A stretch of DNA of 64,000 bases from Acephala macrosclerotiorum (taxonomy: Eukaryota; Ascomycota; Leotiomycetes; Helotiales; Mollisiaceae), in contig MU119328.1 in NCBI GenBank assembly GCA_014904845.1, positions 92,658-156,657 of the forward strand. The letters run 5' to 3'. Every line of letters starts with the position of its first letter. Positions within the stretch are counted from its first letter, which is position 1. A program made the translations under genes and the position numbers. Below are positions 1-10,687 of this stretch, piece after piece. The notes beneath the pieces were generated by a model. It was not told the origin of the DNA and made no database searches. It saw nothing but the letters and a program-made list of their open reading frames with translations.

Positions 1-479
1 GAATGCTTGCAGTTGTAAGAGTCAAGCAGTGGAAGACAGACATCTGGGTCGCGAGTCGGAGTCCACAACATCCAGCAAAAATGAGACACCATAACGATGT
101 CTGCTAGTCTCAATATTGCCGTCTTTTACTTGCATCTTTTACTTCCATCTCCGTGTCCCAGCTCTGCGTTCCACCGCTATGCTCATTCGTTCATGGGCTG
201 ACTTGGTAATGTAGGCAAAATCGATCCCCACGTATTAATCCATATACAGTCCACGTCCATGTCGAGATCAAAGGGATCGAATGCAATCTGTTTTGGACAT
301 CAGCGACTGTTTGAGGACATATCGAACATGCTACTTACATCGGGATAGCTGCCATCTAACTATGATGACTCCGAGAACACTGTTGCACTCGGCGTAGTAA
401 TTACTGGGAAGCTTCAAGAGTCTATGCATGAATATCAGCTCAAGTTATCAAACCGCCCCCAGTTTTCTGATGAAGCTAA
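1..479. other. Gene-free left edge
   Basis: No open frame with recognisable protein similarity is visible on either strand. Base composition is ordinary, unlike the AT-rich blocks elsewhere. It lies downstream of the broken transcription factor that reads leftward from 2746 and may hold its decayed 3' end. Confidence 0.4.
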
Positions 480-2746
480 CTCGCCCCAACGTACTAGGTA
501 GAGAACTTACATCGATCTGAGCGACGAATCCAGGAGAGGTCGAATTTTGTTGACTTGGAAGGGAAGTCTGATGTCTCCTGATGTGCTTGTAGTGCAAATC
601 CAAAAATCTCTTCGCGCACGACGACTTGTTCCCCAAGACTCTTTTCCAGGGTGTATCTTGAGCAGTATGGTGGCCGCACACATCGTGAGGAAGCACCAAG
701 GTTCGCCATAGCAACAACGCAGATATTGATCCTTCATGAGGGGTAGACACTGTGCCAGGAGTCCAACAGTCGAGTCTCGGTTGGCCATAATGATGCTGGT
801 GGAGCCTGCCTCCAATGTCAGTATTCACGAAGATACATGTGACGAGGAATAGAACGAGAAGACCAACCTTTCGGCTGCAGCATTGTAATGCGGCATAGAT
901 TCAACGAAGCAAGCAAGAGGTCTTCTCGGAGCAGTGTCAAACTCTGGATTCCCAACCGCCAGCTTGATATTCAGAAGGAGTGTGTCTCTCGACATCCGAT
1001 AACATATGTTTTCTGAAACCCAAAACATGCTTTCACCTCTCTGGAGATATAGTTGATGAGTGCGAAGAGACACTCTTTGAGTTGAAAATACAGATATGTA
1101 TAGGCAAGTACCGGTCGGTGCGCACTATCTTCACCTTTCACCTCATCAACGTCCCCCGATGAGAGGGAATTCATCGCTTGGGTGAGTTCATGTGTGTATT
1201 TCAAGACGTCGTCATAACCGAGCGCCTTCGATACTCCAGTGTTGAACAATTGCCTAGATATCTCCAGACGCAATTCCCAGCTGCGGGAGCTGTGCGATTG
1301 GTAAGAGACGTAAGTGTAATGGTTCTGTAGCCTAGAAGTGGGAATTAATTTCGACCCTTCGTCAAAGTCCTCATCATTGAGATTTGCAGGAGCAGCAACG
1401 TCCGAGTCAATGCTGTAAAGTTGGGACGGAAGCCCATACTCGAATGAACTCTGAAGATCCAGTTCTCGAAGAACGGCCCATATCCGTCCCTTAATTTCTC
1501 GCATGTAGGGACTGTCGGCGATTTGAGTCGCATTGGAGACCACCAGTAAGTGTATCCCGGACCAAAGACCCGTCTCTTTCCGCCACCTTTTTTTTCTAAT
1601 GATGTTCATTCGTTTCGCGAGGTACACTAAACAGGAGATCTGATAGTGTACCAGCTTGCGATGTTTTGAGCTTTGGTTCCCGAGCTACTTCTCACATGCA
1701 GAAACCCACTGAACCGGTATGGTCTGATATCTGGACGCTATGGATGCAGCAACACCTGAGCTGGCAGACGCACAAGATATGGAAATCGTGGACAGGGTGA
1801 GTGTTGTCATTGCTGGGTAGCGAGTAAATCTAGGCATCCAGAAGTTGGCATACTCCCTCTTGAAGGTGGAGATGTGAAGGATGCGATGGAGCTGCTCGGA
1901 ATGCTGAAGATAGAACAAGACTAGGATATCTGTGTCATCTTTGGGAGGAAGCAGAGCCTCCTGCGATACCGCTCCTTGAGAAGGAACATTTGCTTTTCGG
2001 TCGTTTTTGGGCGACTTGTTCTACTTGAGGGTGACTCCAAGAGGTTTGAGCCATTCATGAACTGTTTCCCTGATAAATGGGAAAAGTTGTGGGATCTGAT
2101 GAAAGAAATGAGCAAGCCTAGTTAGTGAAGTATGTTACACGGAATCTAACCTCTTTAGAGAATTGTAGGAGAGTGTGCTGACTGTAGTATGCATGCGAAG
2201 ATCTCTGCCTCGGATCCGAGAGTTCATCTTCCGTCCCTTCAAGAGGAGTTAAGCGTTCTTTATACTTTCCTTCCAGCAGTGCCGCTTCTCCATGTCGATC
2301 TGCAAACCTCGAGTTCTCATTCGCGCACTCGCTCCCACCCCGCCCGGGTCCTTTGGAAAGGACCTTTTTCAACTGAGCAACTTCAGCTCGCACATCTCGA
2401 ATCTCATCGACGTTACGCCAAGCTTGCTGTTGGGCGATTGCTCGACACAGGTGGAACCCCGGTCCCTGTCTCAAATGAACATTCTTCTGGCCTCCCTGAC
2501 CCTACGCACCTCTGGTAAGGGAAGCTTTAGTCGCACGATAGCTGCACTCGGGTAGATCATCAGTATCGCAGCTCGATCACCTCGCGTATGCATCGGGGCT
2601 GGTACCTTTTTCTTTCTGCACTCCCTGCAGTTCAGATGAAGACGCCTCTTCAGGTTTCGTCTGTCACCGGTGCTGCTGTGAGCAATGGACTTCCCTGCGT
2701 TCCTATCGGTTTGAACATCGTAACTGGGTGAACTTTCCATTTCCAT
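480..2746 (-). pseudogene. Broken Zn2Cys6 fungal transcription factor
   Basis: Pieces of one Zn2Cys6 regulator lie in order on the minus strand but in different frames. From an ATG at 2746 the frame reaches NCRECRKKK, then a plausible 66-nt intron (GT at about 2610, AG at about 2543), then LSCD, a TAA at 2527-2529, and a tail of the form PYQRCVGSGRPEEC. Together these outline the six-cysteine cluster, with one cysteine replaced by Tyr. A frame change near 2470 leads to a linker/coiled-coil piece (DVRAEVAQLKKVLSKGPG). About 1685-1918 gives LHRILHISTFKREYANFW, and 971-1627 gives LRELDLQSSFEYGLPSQL and a further long stretch; both resemble the fungal transcription-factor middle homology region (PF04082 type). 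Several frame changes separate the pieces. The stop and the Cys-to-Tyr change fit C-to-T/G-to-A mutation, while the frameshifts need another cause. A non-functional copy is very likely; its 5'-3' limits are approximate. Confidence 0.8.
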
Positions 2747-4270
2747 TGTCACAACGAAAGTATCGATTCAGGCAAAAAAATGTTCCATAAGCAGTCCTCT
2801 TCAGGCTCCTTGTCCATGAACTGGGGATGACAATGCACTGGAATTCCAAAATTTGGTGATTTCCGAATATCAGCGAGTCTGCAGTCTGTTGTATACTGGA
2901 GTTAGCGGGGTTAAGTTTTCAAGTCGGGTTTCCGATCATCGCCGAACCCATCTTGAGGAAGCTCCATCGAATAGTATTGCAGACGTTCCCACCGACAATT
3001 TCCTGTACTGTGTTTATTGACTCCTTATTCATCTCCTTTAGGGGTTCCTAGGTTACTGAGGGTCATCATCGAAGCCGAATATGTCTTGTTTACCAATTCG
3101 GTCAGTTCGGAGATGAGATCTGCATTTCAGCCTCAATTCAAATGGTTATATCTACAGTAAAGCTTGTCTATTCAGCATCGTTCAAGTTTTCACCTTTTAC
3201 TATTCAGATTTGTTCCATCTCGTTTCTACTGTCCACATATCTTCGCTATGTCTTCCTCATCGCTGGTAGATACGGCTCGCACTCTAGCTACCGAGCCAGA
3301 CCCAGAATATTCTACGCAAAATGTTACCGCGTCTCGGAATATTCCCACCAGCAGCATATTCCACCCAAGGATGTCAGCCGCATCTCAGAATATTCCACCA
3401 ACGGAACATCTTACCCAACGAGTCTCAGAACTTTCCGTGAGAATATTCCAACCACAATATGTAGTCAATCGGGATTGAGATTCAGTCACGTGTAAGATGA
3501 TGTCTACTACTCTTGTCTTTCCTAACCGTGCAAGAATTCTATGTAATACGGTAGTAGATTCAGCCCTTATTTTACTTATTAGCAAGTCCTTATTACATTT
3601 CTCCGTTTGTTGCCTAGACTATTGGCAAACTTTCGAGGGCGGTGGATTAAATAGCTCTGCAGGTTGAGCGAGGCGGGGGCGACGCGGGGTAAGGTTAATT
3701 AAGGTTAGCGGAACGGCCCGCGATAAGCGAGTGCTTCCTAACAAAATCGACCTATAAAAACTTAGAAATTTGGATAGTTTAATTTGAGCAGGCGCCGTTT
3801 ATTTAAAGTTTTAATAACGAGGAATTATATATTAAAAAATCAAATTAAAATTAAATTAGGAAACTTTATATAATTTTTTTAAATTTAAATCGATTTAAAA
3901 TATTAATTTATATAAAATTATTATACGAATTTATATTTTTAATTAAAGTAATTATTAATCCTAGTTTATAAAATAAAACGGTCTTATACGTTGTATATAA
4001 TTATTATAATATAATTTATATTAATCAAATAAATTTAATATATAATTATTAAATTTATAATTATAAGAAGTTTTTTTTTTAAACCGGTTTTTGGCGGCCT
4101 TTACCGGCCTTTTTTCGTCTTTTGTCGTAATGGCAAAATTGATTAATTTGCATATGAAACCCATTTACTGGGATAAACGATAAAGTAGAAGTTTCAAATT
4201 GCTCGAATAATACACATTACAAGGTATCCGTATTACAAATCCTAAATTCCGAGATCTTTTCTTTCCTTTT
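2747..4270. other. Intergenic region with AT-rich block
   Basis: No supported gene. About 3720-4080 is strongly AT-rich with most remaining C and G in CG dinucleotides, the signature of RIP-mutated repeats. Around 3300-3470 the motif AATATTCC recurs at irregular intervals in a short diverged array covered by two overlapping small open frames (3142-3495). Neither resembles a known protein. Confidence 0.5.
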
Positions 4271-7200
4271 TTAAGCATTACCAAAGATCAAAAGGCTTTG
4301 AATATTGATTCTGCCAAACCCGCGTTGGCGCAATAGTTCTCGGCCACGGTGAACCGGGAACTCGGCCACTACCATAATGCTGACATCCTCGGCACCGATG
4401 CCAGCTTCATCTAATAACTGTAGCACCGCACAAAGCGTCTCCCCTGTGGAAAGCACATCGTCCACCACCACCACTGACGCACCCCTGGGGACCACATCCC
4501 GCTCCATCTCGATCCGCTTCTCTTTCGAATTGTCGGATGCCAAAGACGAGATATGCGACGAGGGCTTGATAATAGAAACGGTGGGTGGGGGGAGCTTGCC
4601 AGCTTCGCGGATCAGTACCAAGGGCACATCGACCCGCGAGGCCAACGCCGAGGCATAGACAAAGCCACCGGCCTCGCAACACGCCACCGCATCGACTTTG
4701 GCCCAGTCACCGCTGAAGTGGGTTTGCAACAGAGACGTGCACAGGGCCAGCCCACCCGGCTGCTGGGAGATGCCAAGCACGTGGCGGAACTCGATGCCCG
4801 GACGTGGGAAGTCGGGTACCTGGCGCACCCTATGAGCCAGTCGCTGCAGGTCCTCATGGACGAAGGGAAGCAGGTAATGTTCGGCAAACCTTTTTGCTGC
4901 CTCGTTTCCGGTCCTATTATTGTCGAAGATGAGACTGGGGCGGTAGTCCAAGGCCGTCAAATTCGACCTGCTATTGTTACTATCCTTGCTGTCGTCACCA
5001 TCGCCGTCACTGCCGTGACACCCTCGGCGAATCCGCCGCGTCTGTTTATCAGCTTGGACGTGAACCTCGAGTAGCCTGCTGTCTGGCACCAAATGCGAGA
5101 AGGCTGCGACTGGTGCCTCGTCTCTCATCCCGGTGATTAGCAGCACGTCCACATCTACGGCGCCGTATACCACATTTAGAAAATGTTCCTCTGGCAGCCG
5201 AGGCCGTTGCCGCGCCTGTTCCTGGAAAAATGTCGTCAACGCTGGCCGGTGTTGCTCTTTGTAGGCACGGTCCCAAAGCAGGCGGCTCAAGTCGGCACCG
5301 GTAGCCGCCGCGTATGCTCGCTTAGTCGCATCGCTAATACTGGCTACACGCACCGTGAGGCTTTTGTGGGTGCATCTGATGAATACGGAGGCCCAGACGT
5401 CGGCACAATAGTCCTTGCCGGCGCAGCTTTCGCCCGTGACAAGAATAATAAGCTTCTGTTCCATTGGCGTTTTCGGGAGCGGGCAGGCGTAAGCTAGCAC
5501 ATTACGCGGGTCCAAGCTGTGTTTGAGACGGGCTAAGCGCGGCTGGTTCGGTCCAAAAGCCTTAGCCGCCAGCGTAGCGTCTCTAGGATCCGGCCCAAGG
5601 TCAGCACCGTAAGCTCCGCTACTCAAGGACAACAAGTTCCCAGCAACGTTGTAAACCCACCGCACAGCAGATCGTGCGGCTTCAGTGCCATCTTGATCGC
5701 GGGGCCAGACACCAGTTATTACGCAGGCAAAATCCCAGTCTCGACAGCCAAAAGCAGTGGCATCAGCCGCAACGTCGCTGACCGCTCCGCCACCTTGCAA
5801 CAGATGGAGATAGCAGAGTGGCGAGGGACGAGTCTCAACGGCCGCCACCAAGCGGTCCGCGACGTTCGCTTCTCCAATGCGTTTTAAGAATAAACATCGT
5901 TTGAACGAGGAGGTCTTGCCGCCGCCATGCCCGCCGTGCATCCCAGACACGTACATCTCAGTCTCGAACAAGCTGACGCCGTCCACGGCCTTAAAATCGT
6001 GTTCCAACCCCCAAATTGCACCTACAGGCGTGGGCGTGGGTGTTGCAAAGGTGAGCTTAGTCGTAGAAGATTCGAACATGGTCACGCCAAGATGCAGCTG
6101 GCCGGCGTCCCAGTACAGGTATGCGTCTGCAGAACAGTTCCGGTGGAGCTTCCTGGCGACAAGTTTATCAAAATCGCTGAGCCTGAGCCGCGCCTCGAGG
6201 TTGTCACTTAGCGGGACAACCCAGTTTCGAGTCAAGTAGGTCGGAGCTGCATAAGACTTGAAAGTCACGCTGACCACGATGCCAAAGTTAGTCCCAGCGC
6301 CTTTCATTGCCCATAACAGATCGGATTCGTTTTCCGGGCGAACGGCACCGGCTGGCCGGTGTTGGCTTGGTACACAGCCGACATAGAGGACCTGGCCAGA
6401 GTCGACGCTGACCACAACGGCACCGACAATGGCGTCGCACGCGAGCCCATGCAACCTAGCCAGGTGCCCAATGCCGCCTTGCAGCCACAGCCCCGCACCT
6501 ACGCTTGGGCGAGCCCCCAGGGGTACTGTTACGTCCGCCTCCATGGTCTTGCGGACGATATCCCCCGTCTTGCAGCCGGCTTCAGCGACGACCAAGGAAC
6601 CGGAATCGGAACCAGAATCTCCTCCATTCTCCCCCGCCATGAGAATGTGTACTTGGTCAAAGGCGCCCATATCGACCGAGACAACGTTGGGCCAGAGACA
6701 GTGGCCGCTGTGACCCCCGCCAACGACGGCCAGGCCGACCCCGTGCTTCAGAGCCCATCGAACACACTGCTGGACGTGTTGGACCTCTGTCGGCCTAATA
6801 ATCGAGGCGGGGCGGTGGAGGCGAGCCTCCCGGTTTTTAACCGTCTTGTCCCCCTTTACCAATGGCACCTGCGCCGTCAGCTCTGGCAGCGTGGTCGCAT
6901 GTTGGGTAAAGGCCACCATGACGTTGGGTGAGCTGAACAAGAGATGGTCTGGGTGGGCTTCTTCGCGAAAACCTAAGGCGCGGCATACCTTACGCGAATC
7001 GACTCGGATAGCCTTGTCCACGTCCATATCCTGCATGGTAAATCCCGCGACGAAAGGAGCAAAACAGTCCAGTACCTCATCGTTATTTGCCACGCTAATG
7101 ACTCCAGTATGGAAAGAAGCCGTTCGATGGCACACCAAGCCGTCAAGGTGCAGGGCCCCATCGCGATGGAGAACCGCCACTATTCCGCCTTGTGGCCACT

Positions 7201-7756
7201 CAACAAGCATTTCCAGCGCCCGTTCGATGAACTTGTGTTTGGGCTTCATGCCGTACATGCTGTGGCAAAATAGGATGATATCGTATTTTTCGTCGTTATC
7301 CCTCGTACCGGTACTGGTACCGCTCCCTATGTTGTCCTGCAGAACGAATGGAATTCGATGGATGTTGGGCGGGTTTTCCAGACAAGGCAACGGGGACTCT
7401 GTTTTGAAGGTAGAGCAAAGCCATTCTTCCAGCCTTGTAGCAAACAAGTCGTTATGCTCGAATGCAGTATATTTCCTAACCTTCCGTCTCAAACGGCCGG
7501 GAAGATATCCCAGTAGGCTCTTCGGGCCGGGTCCGATTTCTAGTGCCGAGATATTAATACGCGAGTTGAGGAGAGTGGCTAGCAGCTGAGATAGTTGAGG
7601 GATAATGAAGTCTTGGTACGTTATCCATCCTGAGCCCCGCACCAAAATATCGAAGCCGGCGCTGTATTGTGTGTCGGATAACGGCTGCTTTGGGGACGAC
7701 GTCGTTGCCTTGGCTTTCTGCCTAAGGGCCTGCTTTAGGGAGTCGAGGGTGGCCAT
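4271..7756 (-). CDS. Four-domain fusion: methyltransferase-like / FAD oxidase / P-loop kinase-like / phosphoribosyltransferase
   Basis: Intronless 1161-residue frame starting at an ATG (MATLDSLKQ). Residues 1-290 look like a class I SAM methyltransferase, with motif I LEIGPGPKS near 72-80. Residues 310-500 are an FAD-binding PCMH domain with VVGGGHSGHC (344-353), whose first His sits where berberine-bridge-type oxidases bind FAD covalently. Residues 500-760 fit the oxidase substrate domain and end with the typical LKHSLDPRNVLAY. Residues 768-966 are a P-loop kinase-like domain with Walker A GESCAGKD (775-782) and DYRPSLIFDNN further on; it resembles phosphomevalonate or nucleotide kinases but the substrate is unknown. 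Residues 967-1161 are adenine-phosphoribosyltransferase-like: RVRQVPDFPRPGIEF, then the PRPP loop VVVVDDVLSTGET (1095-1107). All key motifs look intact. Each domain is common alone; I know of no assigned function for this order. AT-rich blocks bound both sides, and the next gene is GTP cyclohydrolase I. A purine- or pterin-derived product is inference only. Confidence 0.88.
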   Translation of the reverse strand: MATLDSLKQALRQKAKATTSSPKQPLSDTQYSAGFDILVRGSGWITYQDFIIPQLSQLLATLLNSRINISALEIGPGPKSLLGYLPGRLRRKVRKYTAFEHNDLFATRLEEWLCSTFKTESPLPCLENPPNIHRIPFVLQDNIGSGTSTGTRDNDEKYDIILFCHSMYGMKPKHKFIERALEMLVEWPQGGIVAVLHRDGALHLDGLVCHRTASFHTGVISVANNDEVLDCFAPFVAGFTMQDMDVDKAIRVDSRKVCRALGFREEAHPDHLLFSSPNVMVAFTQHATTLPELTAQVPLVKGDKTVKNREARLHRPASIIRPTEVQHVQQCVRWALKHGVGLAVVGGGHSGHCLWPNVVSVDMGAFDQVHILMAGENGGDSGSDSGSLVVAEAGCKTGDIVRKTMEADVTVPLGARPSVGAGLWLQGGIGHLARLHGLACDAIVGAVVVSVDSGQVLYVGCVPSQHRPAGAVRPENESDLLWAMKGAGTNFGIVVSVTFKSYAAPTYLTRNWVVPLSDNLEARLRLSDFDKLVARKLHRNCSADAYLYWDAGQLHLGVTMFESSTTKLTFATPTPTPVGAIWGLEHDFKAVDGVSLFETEMYVSGMHGGHGGGKTSSFKRCLFLKRIGEANVADRLVAAVETRPSPLCYLHLLQGGGAVSDVAADATAFGCRDWDFACVITGVWPRDQDGTEAARSAVRWVYNVAGNLLSLSSGAYGADLGPDPRDATLAAKAFGPNQPRLARLKHSLDPRNVLAYACPLPKTPMEQKLIILVTGESCAGKDYCADVWASVFIRCTHKSLTVRVASISDATKRAYAAATGADLSRLLWDRAYKEQHRPALTTFFQEQARQRPRLPEEHFLNVVYGAVDVDVLLITGMRDEAPVAAFSHLVPDSRLLEVHVQADKQTRRIRRGCHGSDGDGDDSKDSNNSRSNLTALDYRPSLIFDNNRTGNEAAKRFAEHYLLPFVHEDLQRLAHRVRQVPDFPRPGIEFRHVLGISQQPGGLALCTSLLQTHFSGDWAKVDAVACCEAGGFVYASALASRVDVPLVLIREAGKLPPPTVSIIKPSSHISSLASDNSKEKRIEMERDVVPRGASVVVVDDVLSTGETLCAVLQLLDEAGIGAEDVSIMVVAEFPVHRGRELLRQRGFGRINIQSLLIFGNA

Positions 7757-9037
7757 TTCAGTTCGGCATGGGTGTGTGAGTATCTCGCACTAGTAATAGC
7801 GACGATGGTTGATGTGGGCCGTATTGAGGTTAATAGCCGTATATTGAAACGGATTGAAGATAATGAAGTAGCGAAAAGAGGGGTTGATTGCGAAAGATGA
7901 AGCCTTGGCGTAATAGCGCTATACCCAATCGGGATACGCTATATATCGTATTATACGCCTTAGAAATTATTATTATTTTAATTAAATAAATATATTTTAT
8001 TTGAAAATTTAATTTTAAAATATAATAATATTAAAAAATATAATTAAATAAAAATTTTATTTGTTTATAAATATAATATATGTAATAATTTTAATAAATT
8101 AATTAATAAAATAAAATAATAAAATTTAATTAAATATGGAAATATTAATATTTATTATAATATTTATTTAATATTAAAACTATATACATTATCCAAGTTA
8201 ATTATTAAGTAAAATATTATAATGTAATATTATAATAAATCAGTTTTGCAATAGTCGGATTACTTTGGATATGAAAAGGTACCCTCTTATAGACTCAGTA
8301 AGAATTAACATAGGCCCGACCTCACTTCTTATAAAACCCAGCAGTGCCACCAACGCAGCGCCGAACCATCTAGCCGTACTCCTCCCACTAGCTGTTACCA
8401 ATCGTACGACTGCCTCCCTCGAAATGCATCCGAAACCGAACCATTCGAGCCATATCCGGTTATAAGCACTCCTAGGCGAGGTGGTGAAGGCCTCTCACCT
8501 GTAAGAGACGGGTCGTACGAACAAAATACCCCATTCGTCCTCCGGAGCCCCATTCTCGATTTAATCCTCTAACCATGTGTGGTGTCTGTCGAGAATTTCG
8601 CTGAGGTAAGTGCGGACAGAAGTGGAAAGAACGTGAAGATGAGTGAAAGCGAGATAGCTTGGCCGAGCAAACCTTCCACAAGTCGACGACTGCTCAGCCG
8701 ACACGACACAAATCGAGAACCGGGGTGGTGAATGTCACGACCAGGCGCCTGTTGAAGGCTATGCATTTAATCTAAACCAAACGACTATAATCGCCTACCT
8801 GAGTAGATGAACACCGCTACCAACGCCGTTCCAATAGCCACTAAACTACAGAATTGTCAACAATCAATTAAGTGAGGCTCGCAAGGTGAAGATTGAATTG
8901 ATTGATAACCTATTCAGCTAAAATTTCCTACAAAAGTTTAGCCCAACCTTATTGGGCTAGCGTTTGTTTTCAACGAGCAGATTGATTTGATTGTTGCTAA
9001 ACTAGCTCGTAGCTCATGATAGCACAAATGCGCAGTT
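7757..9037. other. Intergenic region with AT-rich block
   Basis: About 7960-8255 is an AT-rich block with RIP-like composition between the fusion gene and the GTP cyclohydrolase gene. From 8265 to 8770 composition returns to normal and short frames exist on both strands, but none has a recognisable motif. No RNA gene was seen. Confidence 0.5.
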
Positions 9038-10116
9038 TTACTTTCGGCTGATGAGGTTCAAAAATTCCTCCCTCGTTTTAGCAGTTGACCGCAAGCGGCC
9101 GAGCATGCAACTGGTGGTGGTAGTTGCTCCAGTCTTCTGCACCCCACGCATTACCATGCAGAGATGGCTGGACTCTACAACGACGGCGACGCCCTGCGGC
9201 TGCAGCATTTCGGAGAGGGCAAGGCCGACCTGCTTTGTGAGCCGTTCCTGGACTTGAAGTCGCCGCGAGAACATTTCGACTATCCTAGCGATCTTGGAGA
9301 GGCCAATTACTCGGCGGTTGGGGATGTATCCGATATGCATCTGGCGTTGTTAGCTTGCAATAGGCTAGGAACAAGGTCGCTAATCATACCTTCCCAGAGA
9401 ACGGCACGAGGTGGTGCTCGCAAAGCGAAAAGAACTCAATGTCTTTCACGATTACCATCTCATCGTGGTCTTCGTGAAACACGGCGCCGTTCACGATGGC
9501 GCGCAGGTTCTCTTCGTAACCCTTTGTGAAGAAGAGCATGGCCTTCGCATAGCGCTCTGGGGTATCAAGCAGGCCCTCTCGGTCAGGGTCCTCGCCCACG
9601 CATTCCAGGATCGTCCTTACAGCGCCCGACAGCTTAGCCAGGCGTTCTTCCTTTTCCTTCTCGGTCGCCTCCTTCCTCTGGAGCGTTCCTCGACCTTGGA
9701 TCTGTTAGTTAGCCTGTAGTCTCATGCTAGCAGATCTACCTACTTGGCCAACTCAAATTATCAAAGTCGATCGTTGGGTGCTGGGTGTAGGGGCTCTGTG
9801 CACGGCTTGTAGCCAGCGGCGTCCTCGTAGGACCACCCTCGTCGTACCCTTCCACGTCGATCTCGCCGTGTGCCATCTGATGTCTTTCACGGCAGTTACT
9901 GCCATCCATATTCGCGCCTGTGGATGAATTCGGGAAGTATCCTTTCGGCTCATCGAAGTTCACGACTTGGCGGCCCCGATTTAAGTTCTGTATCTGCGCA
10001 TACAGAGAGTCTCTCTCTTTCTTGTCGCGAGCCTCGGTGGATACGCCGAGAGGCGATGGCCCGTCCGTCAGATGGGAGGGTATTGCGGGCTTCGGGCTGA
10101 AGGGCGGTGAGTCCAT
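9038..10116 (-). CDS. FOL2: GTP cyclohydrolase I
   Basis: Converts GTP to 7,8-dihydroneopterin triphosphate, the first step of folate/pterin synthesis; family members form decamers with a catalytic zinc. Three exons are predicted: 9744-10116, 9390-9694 and 9038-9340, totalling 326 residues. The first intron uses A|GTAGGT and CCAAG|GT, which restores the family sequence LSWPS followed by GT. Exon 2 carries [20 protein letters not shown] and the zinc/active-site [13 protein letters not shown]. Exon 3 carries [32 protein letters not shown] and [11 protein letters not shown], which supplies the second conserved cysteine. The roughly 125-residue N-terminal extension is variable and usual for fungal enzymes. 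It sits about 1.3 kb upstream of the four-domain fusion on the same strand. Whether it is the organism's only copy or a pathway-specific paralogue cannot be told here, so the yeast symbol names the family. Confidence 0.93.
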
Positions 10117-10687
10117 GGCGCGGGGAGTTTTCGGACGGTAGGCGGCTTTGGGAGTATATGTATTAGTATTTGTTCAATGGCGACTAGAAATCAGAAAACG
10201 GCACGAATACTGGAGATCTGTAGCAGGCTGCACGCATACCTGTGCGCTTGCGATGACTAGCTTAAGTAATCCAGGGCAACTTTTACTGGTAAAGAAAATT
10301 GTAGTGCGGGGTTATTTGTATTTTGTGCCAGCCAGGATTGGTAATCGCTTTGATTAGAAGTTTTAACCCGCGTAACGACTTTGTATAAATTTGCACGCTA
10401 TAACGAATATAAATTTTATAATAATTAAATTATAGAAATAAATATTAAATATTTTAAATATTAAATATATAAAAAAAAATTTATTTTTTATAATTTGAAT
10501 TTTAATATTATTTTATATATATATAAATAAATAAAAATTTAAAATTTCTTAAAAAAAAATTTCTTAAAATTAATATAAAAATAAAATATATATATTTAAA
10601 AATATTTATTTATTTATAGCTCAAGCTAAATTAATAACAGCTCAAGTCCAGGGACGGAATAGAAAGTGTTATAAGAATATTCTTATA
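10117..10687. other. Intergenic region with AT-rich block
   Basis: About 10370-10640 is AT-rich with long A and T runs, probably the scar of a RIP-mutated repeat. It closes the right side of the island holding the fusion gene and GTP cyclohydrolase I. The putative GTP cyclohydrolase promoter lies at about 10117-10350. No gene is visible. Confidence 0.5.

Noticed and set aside
3142..3495. Two overlapping frames over AATATTCC-containing DNA
   Set aside because: Two frames overlap with equal plausibility and neither resembles a protein; the repeated word is the more likely cause.
6846..7589. 247-codon plus-strand frame
   Set aside because: Antisense to the methyltransferase-like part of the fusion gene, with no motif; a shadow of the real frame.
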